Assembly: GCA_015234045.1 (NCBI GenBank)
Contig: JADFWU010000007.1
Coordinates: 39,817 to 103,816 of the forward strand
Source: Magnetococcales bacterium
Lineage (GTDB): Bacteria > Pseudomonadota > Magnetococcia > Magnetococcales > JADFWU01
Direction of reading: 5' to 3'
DNA length: 64,000 bases
The translations under genes and the position numbers were made by a program. The notes under the pieces were generated by a model that did not search any database, had not been told where the DNA came from, and was given only the letters and a program-made list of their open reading frames with translations. This document shows, piece by piece, positions 47,827 to 58,084 of this stretch. Positions within the stretch are counted from its first letter, which is position 1; the number at the start of each line of letters is the position of its first letter.

Positions 47827-48687
47827 ATGCGAGCCAATCTACGAAAATGGGTGGACAGCACCAGAGCCAATCCCACGCAACATATCAAGCGGATTTTGAC
47901 TGAGATCTTATTGATTACCGTGTCGAAGAACCCTCAACTGCGGGAAGGTATGTATTTGAAAGGCGGCCTACTGATGGGGCTTGGATATCACAGTGAACGT
48001 GCAACGGTTGATATTGATTTTACAGCTCATGTTTCTGATCCAGCTGCATTTCATAATCTGATCAACACGGGACTGAATCGCGCACTACAAAAAACGATCA
48101 ATCTACTTGGCTACATGGATTACGGTTGCAGGGTGCAGTCGATTAAAAAACGTCCGGCAAACCGATGGCCTGGAGGTTCTGAATTGGCATTAAAAATCTC
48201 CATTGGTATTGCTAAAAAGAACACAAATGAGCACAAAAGACTCCTCAAAGGACAATGCACCACAACCGTGAGAATTGACTTATCGTTCTACGAAGAGACT
48301 TCAGCACCTGAAGAGATGACTATTGATGACAGCAGCATTTACGTCTACGGCATTCATGACCTTGTATCAGAAAAAATGCGGGCTTTATTGCAGGCATCCA
48401 CACGCCATGGACGAAACAGACGGCAGGATGTGTTCGATATAGCGTGGGTTCTCGACCAACGCCAGTTCACTGATGAAGACAGGCAAAAAATTCTGGATCT
48501 TCTACAGCTAAAATCCAAATCCAGAGGCATTACACCAACCAAACAATCAATGGGCGATCCAGAAGTAAAAAGCATGGCTCAAAAAAAGTGGCATACTTTG
48601 AAAATGGAAATCGGAGAACTGCCAGATTTTGAGCCATTATTTGAAAAGGTAGCAAAATTTTACAATGAGTTACCCTGGAAGCAATGA
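47827..48687 (+). CDS. AbiEii/AbiGii-family nucleotidyltransferase toxin
   Basis: YLKGGLLMGLGYHSERATVDIDF nucleotidyltransferase motif; VRIDLSF; SEKMRALLQASTRHGRNRRQDVFDIAWVL. Confidence 0.88.
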   Translation: MRANLRKWVDSTRANPTQHIKRILTEILLITVSKNPQLREGMYLKGGLLMGLGYHSERATVDIDFTAHVSDPAAFHNLINTGLNRALQKTINLLGYMDYGCRVQSIKKRPANRWPGGSELALKISIGIAKKNTNEHKRLLKGQCTTTVRIDLSFYEETSAPEEMTIDDSSIYVYGIHDLVSEKMRALLQASTRHGRNRRQDVFDIAWVLDQRQFTDEDRQKILDLLQLKSKSRGITPTKQSMGDPEVKSMAQKKWHTLKMEIGELPDFEPLFEKVAKFYNELPWKQ

Positions 48688-48795
48688 TAACCACACCTAT
48701 CTTCTTCTCGTTTACCAACTTTGATTCCAGATAAACATCAAATATAAGTCCAAAAGGAAGCGGATCAACTTAAGTCCAAGCCAAACAAATGCACC

Positions 48796-49074
48796 CTACC
48801 CCTTTTTCATCGAAGCCATACGCTCCTTCTGAATCTCGGTCAATTTCTTGATCAGTCTATCCAGGCGTTGATCTTTTTCTTCAACAGCTGCGGCACGTTC
48901 GGCGAGGGATTTTTCGCGTTGGCGGATTTCGGCGAGGCGGTCGGCCATTGTGTTTGGGCCTTTGACCTTTTTCATCGCTTTCTGAATCGCCTTTTCCAGC
49001 TTTTTATCGAGCTTCTTTTGCTTGATTTTGTAGGTCAATCCATTGATCTTGATTTTATATTTCCGTGCCATCAC
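48796..49074 (-). CDS. Small coiled-coil hypothetical protein
   Basis: 92-aa lysine-rich coiled-coil ORF with a plausible position between annotated genes. Confidence 0.55.
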   Translation of the reverse strand: MMARKYKIKINGLTYKIKQKKLDKKLEKAIQKAMKKVKGPNTMADRLAEIRQREKSLAERAAAVEEKDQRLDRLIKKLTEIQKERMASMKKG

Positions 49075-49116
49075 TACATCTCCTGAGGTGACAAATCCAG
49101 CGGCCCTTGGGAGTGG

Positions 49117-50001
49117 CTATTGGTCAGATTTTTTCTGACCTGTAACCACGCGTGGGTGTCCTGAATAGTCTTTTAATACCGTCACTTCACAAAAACCGGC
49201 CCCTTCCATGAGCCGGGTTACTGCTTCTGCTTGTGTACAGCCAATTTCGACCGCTATCTTGCCGTGTTCATTGAGATAATCCACAGCATCCGCCAACAGG
49301 CGTTTATAGATATCCAAGCCTTCTGCACCGCCTAACAGTGCGGTTTTTGGCTCCCATTGCCGGACTTCCGGCTCTAACCCTTCCAATTCTGAGTCCAAAA
49401 CATAGGGCGGATTGGATACCAGTATATCATACCGTTGTTGAGACGCATTCAGAGGCTCAAACAGGTCACCATGGTGCAGTTTCAGCCGTTTATCAAGCCC
49501 CAAATTCTCTGCATTCTCAGTACAACAAGCAATTGCCTGCTCTGAGATATCAACACCCACACCTTCGGCCTCTGGCAACTCTTTTAATAGAGACAGAATA
49601 ATAGCACCGGTGCCAACACCTATCTCCAAAATACGCAATACCGTATCACGCTGGGTGATCGTTTTGAGTATGGTATCCACCACCAATTCCGTTTCCGGTC
49701 TTGGAATGAGTACACCGGATTTAACCGTCAGATCAAGGGTCCAAAATCCTTTACTTTCGGTAATATAAGCTACTGGCTCTCGTGCTACACGCCGTTTGAT
49801 CAACGTTTTGAACGCCGCCAACTCTTCTGCAATCAACGGACGGTCCATATCCAGAAACAGATCCAGCCTTCTGATACCCAAAGAGTGCGATAAAAGCAGT
49901 TCGGTGTCCAGCCGTGGATTTTCTATCTCTTTTTCACCCAACCACTGGGTACTCCACTGCATCATACGACGCACTGTCCAGACGGAATTATCATTCATCA
50001 C
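49117..50001 (-). CDS. prmC: Peptide chain release factor N5-glutamine methyltransferase PrmC
   Basis: ILEIGVGTGAIILSLLKELP, ILVSNPPYV, PRPETELVV. Confidence 0.96.
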   Translation of the reverse strand: MMNDNSVWTVRRMMQWSTQWLGEKEIENPRLDTELLLSHSLGIRRLDLFLDMDRPLIAEELAAFKTLIKRRVAREPVAYITESKGFWTLDLTVKSGVLIPRPETELVVDTILKTITQRDTVLRILEIGVGTGAIILSLLKELPEAEGVGVDISEQAIACCTENAENLGLDKRLKLHHGDLFEPLNASQQRYDILVSNPPYVLDSELEGLEPEVRQWEPKTALLGGAEGLDIYKRLLADAVDYLNEHGKIAVEIGCTQAEAVTRLMEGAGFCEVTVLKDYSGHPRVVTGQKKSDQ

Positions 50002-51103
50002 AACACGCCGCTTTACGTGGCACCCGCTCTGTCACCGCTTTGACCACCAATGGCCAGACCATTGTGGCATCAGCCAGCACTTCTGCGAAATGTCCGCCTC
50101 TGCTCTCGGGAACAAACTTGCCCCAGCTGACACCCTCTTGATAGGTACAGCCGGACAATCCACCAATATGTTCAGAATCAGGACAGATACGCACACCATA
50201 GCGAAATCGAGCCGGTTTTCTTAACGGCATACCCGTACGATGATGACGAATCTCCAGATAAGGGCCAACCTGCTGGGCATAGTTACGCGGCACACCGCCA
50301 CCGATGGTGAAGATGCCCAACCGCTCGGCACCTTCCACCAAGCGGGCATAGTGATCCAGATCAATAAACGGATCATAAGACCGCGCGGCCCTGCCCTGTT
50401 GGATGCGTCGGTGATTGTCTACCGCCATATCCAAACCCATTTCCGAATCCGTTAACGCTGGAATAAATATCGGCACACCATGCCGCGCCGCTGAAATCAA
50501 TGGTCCACGCCCGTTCGGATTATGCTCTAACAGGTACTGACCGATGGCCTGAGTCAATCGGTGACTGCTTAAGATCTCATCATCGGGCAAACCATCCAGC
50601 ACAGCACGGACAACCCCTTCCGCCTCATCCAAATTGCTTTCAGGCTCCAGTGTGTCATAAACCCGATTGTAACCCGCTTCATAGAGTGCCGCATCATCCA
50701 TGCTGGCATCATATTTATAGTGATGCCGGCCTTGGCTTTCCACCAGTCCGTGGGTCATCAGCGCACCGGTTGAAATAATCGCCTGGACATAGCCACGCTC
50801 AATCATCTCACAGATCACCAAACCCATTTTCGCTACAGTCATGGCACCAGAAAGCGTGAGAACCGTCCAACACTCTGGATCACGTACCATTTTTTCCAGT
50901 ACAGAAGCCGCATTGCCCAGCCGACGCGCACCAAATGCGGTATCGGCCATGGCAGCAAGCATGTCACTGAATGTATTAATTTCGGAAAGATCCAGCGGAC
51001 GGACTGGCTTCAGTCCGTCACACTGAGGATCAGCATAAGAGGTTTGTTGACGCAGTGGAGAGTGCTCAGACACCGTGATCGTCCGCCTATTTGGCCAGAG
51101 CAA
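49991..51103 (-). CDS. Deoxyhypusine synthase-like protein
   Basis: LSGAMTVAKMG, IISTGALMTHGLVE, GIFTIGGGVPRNYAQQ, YQEGVSWGKF with the conserved Lys. Start uncertain. Confidence 0.88.
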   Translation of the reverse strand: MLWPNRRTITVSEHSPLRQQTSYADPQCDGLKPVRPLDLSEINTFSDMLAAMADTAFGARRLGNAASVLEKMVRDPECWTVLTLSGAMTVAKMGLVICEMIERGYVQAIISTGALMTHGLVESQGRHHYKYDASMDDAALYEAGYNRVYDTLEPESNLDEAEGVVRAVLDGLPDDEILSSHRLTQAIGQYLLEHNPNGRGPLISAARHGVPIFIPALTDSEMGLDMAVDNHRRIQQGRAARSYDPFIDLDHYARLVEGAERLGIFTIGGGVPRNYAQQVGPYLEIRHHRTGMPLRKPARFRYGVRICPDSEHIGGLSGCTYQEGVSWGKFVPESRGGHFAEVLADATMVWPLVVKAVTERVPRKAACCDE

Positions 51104-53018
51104 CCATGGAGCGGCCCTGTTTCATCATAGCGACCAGCTTTCTGGTCTTGTTTTTAAAATCAGACATATACTTTTTCGGCACCGGATTGGCGGAAGCCAT
51201 CTGCACTTTGAGTGGATCAACCTGCTTGCCATAGACACGGACTTCATAGTGAAGATGCGGTCCAGTGGCGGCACCAGTGGCACCGACATAACCAATCACC
51301 TGTCCCTGTTTAACACGATCGCCTTTTCTAGCACTTTTAGCGAACCGGCTCATATGTGCATAAGCAGTGGTATATTTGGAGTTATGTTTGACCAACACCA
51401 AGTTACCAAACCCCCCTTTACGCGCACGAAACACAACAGTACCAGCACCTGAAGCCCGAACCGGTGTACCATTGGGGGCGGCGTAGTCTACGCCTTTATG
51501 TGCACGATGGAACCCATAAACCGGATGCTTACGACGCTTGGAAAAGCGTGAAGAGATCCGTGTAAATGATACCGGCGCACGGATAAACATCTTTCTGATA
51601 TTACTACCATTCTCATGGTAGAATCCGCTCTGACCTTTGGGATCGGTATAACGAAACACCCGATAGGTGTGACCCTGATTGATGAATTCAGCCGCGATAA
51701 TATCGCCGTTACTCTCTTTATTGCCTTTATAATAGAGCTCTTCAAAAACCACTTTAAAGGCATCGCCAGAACGCAGATCACGCGCAAAATCCACATCAAA
51801 TTCGAACAGCTTGGCCAATTGAAGCGCCATATTTTGTGACAAGCCCGCCTTAGCGGCGGAAGTAATCAGAGCCCCATTGACCTCTGCACTGACAGTTTTC
51901 AACTGCACATCAAAGGACTTTTTCTCAATAGTTGGACGGAATCCGTCCTTATCTGATGCCCGTGTCAGCCAAAACATTTTGGCATCTGATATCGGATAGT
52001 TCAGGCCAATCAACGCACCATTGGCAAAGGAGAGATTAATTTCCTGCCCTGGGCGCAGATTCCGAGCCAAATCAAAAGTTGGCTTAGCTGAACGCGCCAC
52101 ATCCATGGCCGTGGAGTTTGGTACATTATGACGACCGAGAAGAGCGGTCAGATTATCACCAGAACGCACGGTGACTTGCAGAGTCCGACTGGCGGAGGCC
52201 AGCAAATTATGCGGGTTCACACCGTTACTAAACGCACTATCCCGCCGCTTTGGCGCAGCAACAGGCCGAGGTGCTGGTGTTGTACTGACCGCAGCAACCT
52301 GAGGTGCTTTGGCAACTGGTGCCTGAGCAACTTGTTGAACTGAGCGCGATGGAGAGGTGTGTTTTGGTTCGTCAGTTAACGAATAACTGGCAAATGGCGT
52401 ACGCAAAATCTGTGCAGAAAAGCGACCATCTTTATCGCTTTTCACCAGCAAAGTCCGCTGACTACCCACCGGGTAAGCCACAGAAACCAGCGTGCGCGAA
52501 CCAGTAAAGCCCAACTTGATCGGCTCACCAGGTTTCAGGTGTCGTGAAAGATTAAAGACCGGTTTGGACGCACGAGCAATCGCCAACGCACTCTTCAACG
52601 CCACCCGATGCCGCTCCAACAACCCAGACAGCGTATCGTTGCGCCGTACCCGAGTGATCACCTCACGAATCCCTTCAGCAGGCCCCAACGGTTGTAGAGA
52701 CTCACCGCTGTATAGATCGGATGATAGCGCGGCATACTGTTGATAGTAGGGCGACACATGATCATTCTGCTGCAAACGCTGACGTTTGCGCTTGATCATA
52801 TTGGCGTATTCACTGCTGCTGCCCAGCGGACTACTCTCCGCTGTTACCAGCTCTGGATTCAACACCAGCCCGCCCGCAATTAACCCTGCAATCAGCAATG
52901 ATCCCGTCATACTACGGTGATCCTGATAGCGTATACATGTGCGATCAATTTGATCTTTAAGAAAGATCGTCGCGCTGGCTGTTCTATGCAGCCATTTATT
53001 TTTATTGTAAAAAAACAT
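51087..53018 (-). CDS. M23 family metallopeptidase (LytM/MepM-like) with two repeated N-terminal modules
   Basis: GFHRAHKGVDYAAPNGTPVRASGAGTVVF...TGAATGPHLHYEVRVYGKQVDP; two NDTLSGLL/GDNLTALL LysM/OapA-like modules. Confidence 0.92.
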   Translation of the reverse strand: MFFYNKNKWLHRTASATIFLKDQIDRTCIRYQDHRSMTGSLLIAGLIAGGLVLNPELVTAESSPLGSSSEYANMIKRKRQRLQQNDHVSPYYQQYAALSSDLYSGESLQPLGPAEGIREVITRVRRNDTLSGLLERHRVALKSALAIARASKPVFNLSRHLKPGEPIKLGFTGSRTLVSVAYPVGSQRTLLVKSDKDGRFSAQILRTPFASYSLTDEPKHTSPSRSVQQVAQAPVAKAPQVAAVSTTPAPRPVAAPKRRDSAFSNGVNPHNLLASASRTLQVTVRSGDNLTALLGRHNVPNSTAMDVARSAKPTFDLARNLRPGQEINLSFANGALIGLNYPISDAKMFWLTRASDKDGFRPTIEKKSFDVQLKTVSAEVNGALITSAAKAGLSQNMALQLAKLFEFDVDFARDLRSGDAFKVVFEELYYKGNKESNGDIIAAEFINQGHTYRVFRYTDPKGQSGFYHENGSNIRKMFIRAPVSFTRISSRFSKRRKHPVYGFHRAHKGVDYAAPNGTPVRASGAGTVVFRARKGGFGNLVLVKHNSKYTTAYAHMSRFAKSARKGDRVKQGQVIGYVGATGAATGPHLHYEVRVYGKQVDPLKVQMASANPVPKKYMSDFKNKTRKLVAMMKQGRSMVALAK

Positions 53019-53598
53019 GAATCCTCGCGAATGTCTCGAAGTCAGCCATTTGACGACATATCCGGCGTTTACCGAGTGTGCAAATATTAAGAGCAACATT
53101 CGGGCCGGATTTTGAGAAGGTCGTGCCGTTTGAGGGACAGAACGAGGAACCGAGTAAACTAACACACTGCTTTATAAATAATATCACTGTTAAATTTTTC
53201 AAACACACTCAATGTGACTCAGCTATTGGTTGGCGATTTTAACATAATTCTGACAACATGAAACGGATGACACGCGGTCAAAAGTCAGACATTTGCCACT
53301 GACAAACATGCGCCAATGACACCAACAGCCTCACTCCTGTGAATTGTATCGCGCTTACCACATCAACAGTACCAATTTTTACCTATTTCACAAAAAAATA
53401 CCACCTTCCCCACTACTTAAAAAGGAAAGATGGCAAGAGACATGCCCCATACTTCACACTGCAATCAACTATTCAATACGGCATTTCAGGCTCTACACGA
53501 CCCGCACGATCTGATTGATGGTCACAAATCAACAATCCACACCCATCAACGCCACCATCGAAACCCCTTTCATGTGCGACAAATTATCTGACAGTAAT

Positions 53599-55638
53599 TT
53601 ACCTTTTACGCCAAGAATAGGCCGTTGTTCTACCCCCTCTTCCACCGCCCACGCCTCTTCGATGGCGTGTACCAATACCTTTATTTTCAATAATCTCTTT
53701 GGGAATTTCAGCAATAAACCGCGAAGGGAGTGGCCGCACACGTTCCCGAAACAGAAACCGTTGCCGGGCACAGGTTAGATAGAGTTTCTCTCTGGCGCGG
53801 GTCATACCCACATAGGCCAACCGCCGCTCTTCCTCCAGGGCATGTTCACCATCTTTCATGGCCATTTTATGAGGGAGCATCTCTTCTTCCACGCCCACTA
53901 AAAACACAACTGGAAACTCAAGACCTTTAGCCGCGTGCAGTGTGGAAATCGTGACAAAATTGGTGATTGGCCCCTGCTCGGATTCCGTCTGATTGGAACC
54001 GGCCATATCACTCACCAATGCAGCTTCTTCCAAAAAGGCTGTCAGACTACTGTACTGACTCAGCTTGGCAGCCAATTCTTGAAGGTTTTCCCGCTGATCA
54101 TCACCACGATCCGAAGACTCCAAGCTCTCCAAATAGCCGGAATGAACCAATAGATAGTCCAAAGCCGCACGCGGACCGCTCTGTTCCAGGGTCTGTCGCG
54201 TTTGATCAATCAGGGTAATAAAACGAATCAAACTGTTTCGCGCTGCCGGACGCATCATTTTTTGGTGCTCTGGTTGCGCTGTGGCCAGTCGTGCGGCTTC
54301 CAATAACGGCAAACCGGTCTGTACGCTTAGATCTCTCAGCCGTTCGATGGTGGTTGGCCCTAAACCACGCCGAGGCTGATTAATGATCCGCTCAAAGGCC
54401 AGATCATCACGATTACTGGCGGTCATTCGCAGATAAGCTAATGCGTCTTTGACCTCAGCCCGTTCCATAAAGCGCAATCCGCCCACCACCTGGAATGGAA
54501 TCCGATGGATACCCAACGCCTCTTCAAACAGTCGCGTTTGACGCGAGGTACGCACCAGAATGGAAAACGGCGTATAATCACCCACGGAAGCGCGGCTGTT
54601 AATCTCTGTTGCGACAAACTCCGCCTCATCTTCCGCGCTTTGGGCAGAATAGAGCACCAATGGCTCACCGGGTTCGCCCTCTGTCCAGAGTGTCTTATCC
54701 ATCCGGCCATCGTTATTACTGATTACACTGGCAGCGGCGCGTAGGATATTGCCGGTGGAGCGGTAATTCTGCTCCAAACGAATCACTTTTGTATCTGGAA
54801 AGTCATCAGAAAAATTGAGAATATTATCCAACCGTGCGCCACGCCAACTGTAGATAGACTGATCATCATCGCCCACAACACAGAGATTTCTGTGGCCGGT
54901 AGCAAGCCATTTCATCCACTGATACTGAACTTTATTAGTGTCCTGATATTCATCAACCAACAGATAACGAAACCGATTTCGATAGAGATCAAGCAGATCT
55001 TCATTATCCCGCCACAACATGAGACAATTGAGCAAAAGATCTCCAAAATCCATGCTATTGGTACGTTTCAATGCCTCCTGATAGCCGCGATAAATCTCAG
55101 CAAGACGTACCCTGTCCTTAGGAAACAGGACATGCTTCTCTGTAATTTGATCCGGGCCGACACCATCATCTTTCCAGCGAGATATCGTCTGAACCAAGCG
55201 TCTAGGTGTCCAATGGTTATTTCTAGCAAAGCCACCTGATTCCGCCACCAGATTTTTAACCAATCGCTCTTGATCACCGGTGTCCAGGATGACAAAGTTG
55301 GAATCGTAGCCCAGCCGATCAGCATGTTGACGTAATATACGCGCACCCATGCTGTGAAACGTACCGATCCAAAACCGGCTCATGGAACCGGTTGGATCCA
55401 TACCGAGCATTTCTGCAACCCTTTCCCGCATTTCACGGGCAGCCTTATTGGTAAAGGTCACAGCCAAAATCTCTTCCGGTCGGCACACCTCATTGGCCAA
55501 CAACCACGCCAAGCGTCGAGTTAATACCCGCGTTTTACCGGAGCCCGCACCCGCCAACACCATCAGAAAACCGTCTGTGGTGGTTACAGCTTCGTGTTGT
55601 GGCGTATTCAGGTCATCAATCAGAGAGTGCACAGTCAT
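53599..55638 (-). CDS. UvrD/PcrA/Rep-family ATP-dependent helicase
   Basis: AGAGSGKTRVLTRRLAWLL, LLVDEYQDTNKVQYQWMK, VVGDDDQSIYSWRGA, STLHAAKGLEFPVVFLVG, LAYVGMTRAREKLYL. Confidence 0.96.
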   Translation of the reverse strand: MTVHSLIDDLNTPQHEAVTTTDGFLMVLAGAGSGKTRVLTRRLAWLLANEVCRPEEILAVTFTNKAAREMRERVAEMLGMDPTGSMSRFWIGTFHSMGARILRQHADRLGYDSNFVILDTGDQERLVKNLVAESGGFARNNHWTPRRLVQTISRWKDDGVGPDQITEKHVLFPKDRVRLAEIYRGYQEALKRTNSMDFGDLLLNCLMLWRDNEDLLDLYRNRFRYLLVDEYQDTNKVQYQWMKWLATGHRNLCVVGDDDQSIYSWRGARLDNILNFSDDFPDTKVIRLEQNYRSTGNILRAAASVISNNDGRMDKTLWTEGEPGEPLVLYSAQSAEDEAEFVATEINSRASVGDYTPFSILVRTSRQTRLFEEALGIHRIPFQVVGGLRFMERAEVKDALAYLRMTASNRDDLAFERIINQPRRGLGPTTIERLRDLSVQTGLPLLEAARLATAQPEHQKMMRPAARNSLIRFITLIDQTRQTLEQSGPRAALDYLLVHSGYLESLESSDRGDDQRENLQELAAKLSQYSSLTAFLEEAALVSDMAGSNQTESEQGPITNFVTISTLHAAKGLEFPVVFLVGVEEEMLPHKMAMKDGEHALEEERRLAYVGMTRAREKLYLTCARQRFLFRERVRPLPSRFIAEIPKEIIENKGIGTRHRRGVGGGRGGRTTAYSWRKR

Positions 55639-55668
55639 AGAGTTCAGATCCAGGGATGGATTGTGCGA

Positions 55669-57420
55669 TTATCGAGAGAAATCGTCTGGACCGGTTTCCC
55701 GCTCCATCAGGGCTTTATTATAGGCGCGAATCAGATCGTGATCGGTAATCACCCCAAGCACTTCAAGGGGATTGTTCTCCGCCACTACCGGCAACTGTTC
55801 AACATTGCCCGATTCCATGCGTCTGGATGCTTCAAACAAATTGTTTAGCGGTGTCACGGTCAACAAAGAGGTTGTGGCAATATCCTTGATCAGAACCAGA
55901 TCCTCAACCCCTTCATCAAAGGCCACACGGTGAAGATCCTGAAACGATACAATGCCCTTCAAGTGTTTATTTTTATCCACCACCAAGAAATTTTCCTCTT
56001 TAGAAAGGCGGATTCGATCTTTAAAGGCACGAATGGTGGTGTTCTCTGGTATCAACTCAAAATCTTTACGCATAACCGCTGAGACGGTGATATGACGCAG
56101 TAGATTGGACTCACGCCCAGAGCGCAAATCAATTTTTTTACGGCGCAGGACGCGGGTATAGATAGAGTCTCGATAGACTTGATTGATCAACAACGTCGCC
56201 ACGATGGAAGAGACCATCAGCGCCAACATGATCTTGTAATCACCAGTCAACTCAAACAGAATCAGGATTGAGGCAATGGGCGAGCCCAACACCGCCGCCG
56301 CCATCGCACCCATACCCACCAAGGTATACGCACCCGGCCCCGCTGACATCACCGGAAAAAGACTGTGGACAAATGTACCGAATGCGCCACCCACCATGGC
56401 ACCCAAAAAAAGGCTTGGCGTAAAAACACCACCGGAAAAACCACTGCCTAGCGTGATGGATGTGGCGATGATCTTGGTCAGGATCAGCACAATCATGGTA
56501 ATGCCTGCCAGGTTTTCCAACAGCGCCCGGTTCATGGTGTCATAGCCAACACCCATCACTTCAGGAAACTGCAACGCAATCAGACCCAGCAACAGACCAC
56601 CGACAACCGGTCTGAAATAGATGGGCACAGGCATTTTTGCCATCAGATCTTCTGCATGAAACAGGATCTTCATGAACAGAATACCTGTCAGACCACACAC
56701 CAACCCCAAACCCACATAGGCTGGAATTTCCCAAGAGGAAACTAACGTATAGTGCGGCACAATAAAGGCTGGAAAATCACCAAGATGCAGACGTGCGACA
56801 ACCGTAGCAATAACAGAAGAAAGAACGATCGGTGAGAACGTGGCTAATCCGTAATCGGCCAGAATAACTTCAAGGGCAAACATCACTCCAGCGATGGGCG
56901 CATTAAACGAGGCCGCGATACCCGCTGCTGCACCACAGCCAACCATGGTACGCATATGTTTGGTGGACATACCCATTTTTTGACCAAAAACACTGGCCAG
57001 GGTTGCCCCCAAATGAACCACAGGACCTTCACGACCAACTGAGCCGCCACAACCGATGGAGAGCGAACACGCCACCATCTTACCCAAACCATCTTTCAAT
57101 TCCATCTTACCGCCGTGCAGACCCGCCGCAGCGATAACTTCAGGCACACCATGTCCACGAGAACCGGGAAAGATGAAATGCACCAAGGGTCCAACGATTA
57201 AACCACCCACCACAGGCATCAACAAAACCTGCCACCAAGGCAAAGCAGCAACGATCTCACCAACATGCTCTGCGCCACTACCCATGAAGAAGTATTGGAA
57301 AAGTTCAATCAAACTTCGGAACAAAATCGAGCCGTACCCCACCACCAAGCCGATTGCAATGGCGATAAGTGAGAGCGTTATGTGCTCATTGACATAGAGA
57401 CGTTTGATGAGGCTCTGCAT
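55669..57420 (-). CDS. ClC-family chloride channel/antiporter with C-terminal CBS pair
   Basis: GCGGSVGREGPVVHLGA, GSGFSGGVFTPSLFLGAMVGG, C-terminal CBS repeats. Confidence 0.95.
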   Translation of the reverse strand: MQSLIKRLYVNEHITLSLIAIAIGLVVGYGSILFRSLIELFQYFFMGSGAEHVGEIVAALPWWQVLLMPVVGGLIVGPLVHFIFPGSRGHGVPEVIAAAGLHGGKMELKDGLGKMVACSLSIGCGGSVGREGPVVHLGATLASVFGQKMGMSTKHMRTMVGCGAAAGIAASFNAPIAGVMFALEVILADYGLATFSPIVLSSVIATVVARLHLGDFPAFIVPHYTLVSSWEIPAYVGLGLVCGLTGILFMKILFHAEDLMAKMPVPIYFRPVVGGLLLGLIALQFPEVMGVGYDTMNRALLENLAGITMIVLILTKIIATSITLGSGFSGGVFTPSLFLGAMVGGAFGTFVHSLFPVMSAGPGAYTLVGMGAMAAAVLGSPIASILILFELTGDYKIMLALMVSSIVATLLINQVYRDSIYTRVLRRKKIDLRSGRESNLLRHITVSAVMRKDFELIPENTTIRAFKDRIRLSKEENFLVVDKNKHLKGIVSFQDLHRVAFDEGVEDLVLIKDIATTSLLTVTPLNNLFEASRRMESGNVEQLPVVAENNPLEVLGVITDHDLIRAYNKALMERETGPDDFSR

Positions 57421-57603
57421 GAATTTTTCGTTTCAGTTTATTAGGTAACTGCCGATACATATCTATAACAGAACATAAACGGCCAATAGAGAGACGCCCC
57501 TTTATATCAGATTACAACCAGAATGTCTGAATTCAGACAAACAGGCAACAAATCTGAAACAGGAAACCTCCCTTAAGATTGATCATATGGAGAGACTTGG
57601 TCA

Positions 57604-57978
57604 ATGAACATTCAGAGCAGTGCTATAGCGATTAACAGCCCCTACCAGACTTTATCCACAACTGTACCCCAAAAGTCTGAATCGCACAGCATGCCCAGTC
57701 GGAACATTGAAGATCCGGTTAACATTTCAAGCGTGGCAAGCGCCCTCCAGCTGGAAGCGGGATCAGGCGATAGCCGTCAGGCGGTTTCGCTCATAAAAGA
57801 GCAAGTAGAATCAAGCATGTTTGGCACCTTCATGAAAGCACTCTTTGGCGATGAAGAAAAACCTTCACCCGCCAGCGATGTCACTGAAGAGAGTCTATCC
57901 CAGCTCATGGAGAAAAATGAACTGGCCGACATGGCTCAAATACCCGATGCATTGGTTAGAATTGATGCCGAAGCCTGA
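57604..57978 (+). CDS. Hypothetical protein (weak resemblance to FlgJ-type rod-binding segment)
   Basis: 124-aa ORF with upstream GGAGAG; LIKEQVESSMFGTFMKALF segment; followed by a terminator. Confidence 0.55.
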   Translation: MNIQSSAIAINSPYQTLSTTVPQKSESHSMPSRNIEDPVNISSVASALQLEAGSGDSRQAVSLIKEQVESSMFGTFMKALFGDEEKPSPASDVTEESLSQLMEKNELADMAQIPDALVRIDAEA

Positions 57979-57991
57979 GAGTAGGACTTTA

Positions 57992-58033
57992 ACAAAAAAA
58001 AACGGACCAGGATTGAATCTGGTCCGTTTTTTT
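57992..58033. terminator. Bidirectional rho-independent terminator between 57604 ORF and bamD
   Basis: AAAAAAACGGACCAG-GATTGAAT-CTGGTCCGTTTTTTT. Confidence 0.88.
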
Positions 58034-58084
58034 CTACCTGAACAGGCAACTGCTGTAATTCCTACACTCTTCCATATATTCTTA

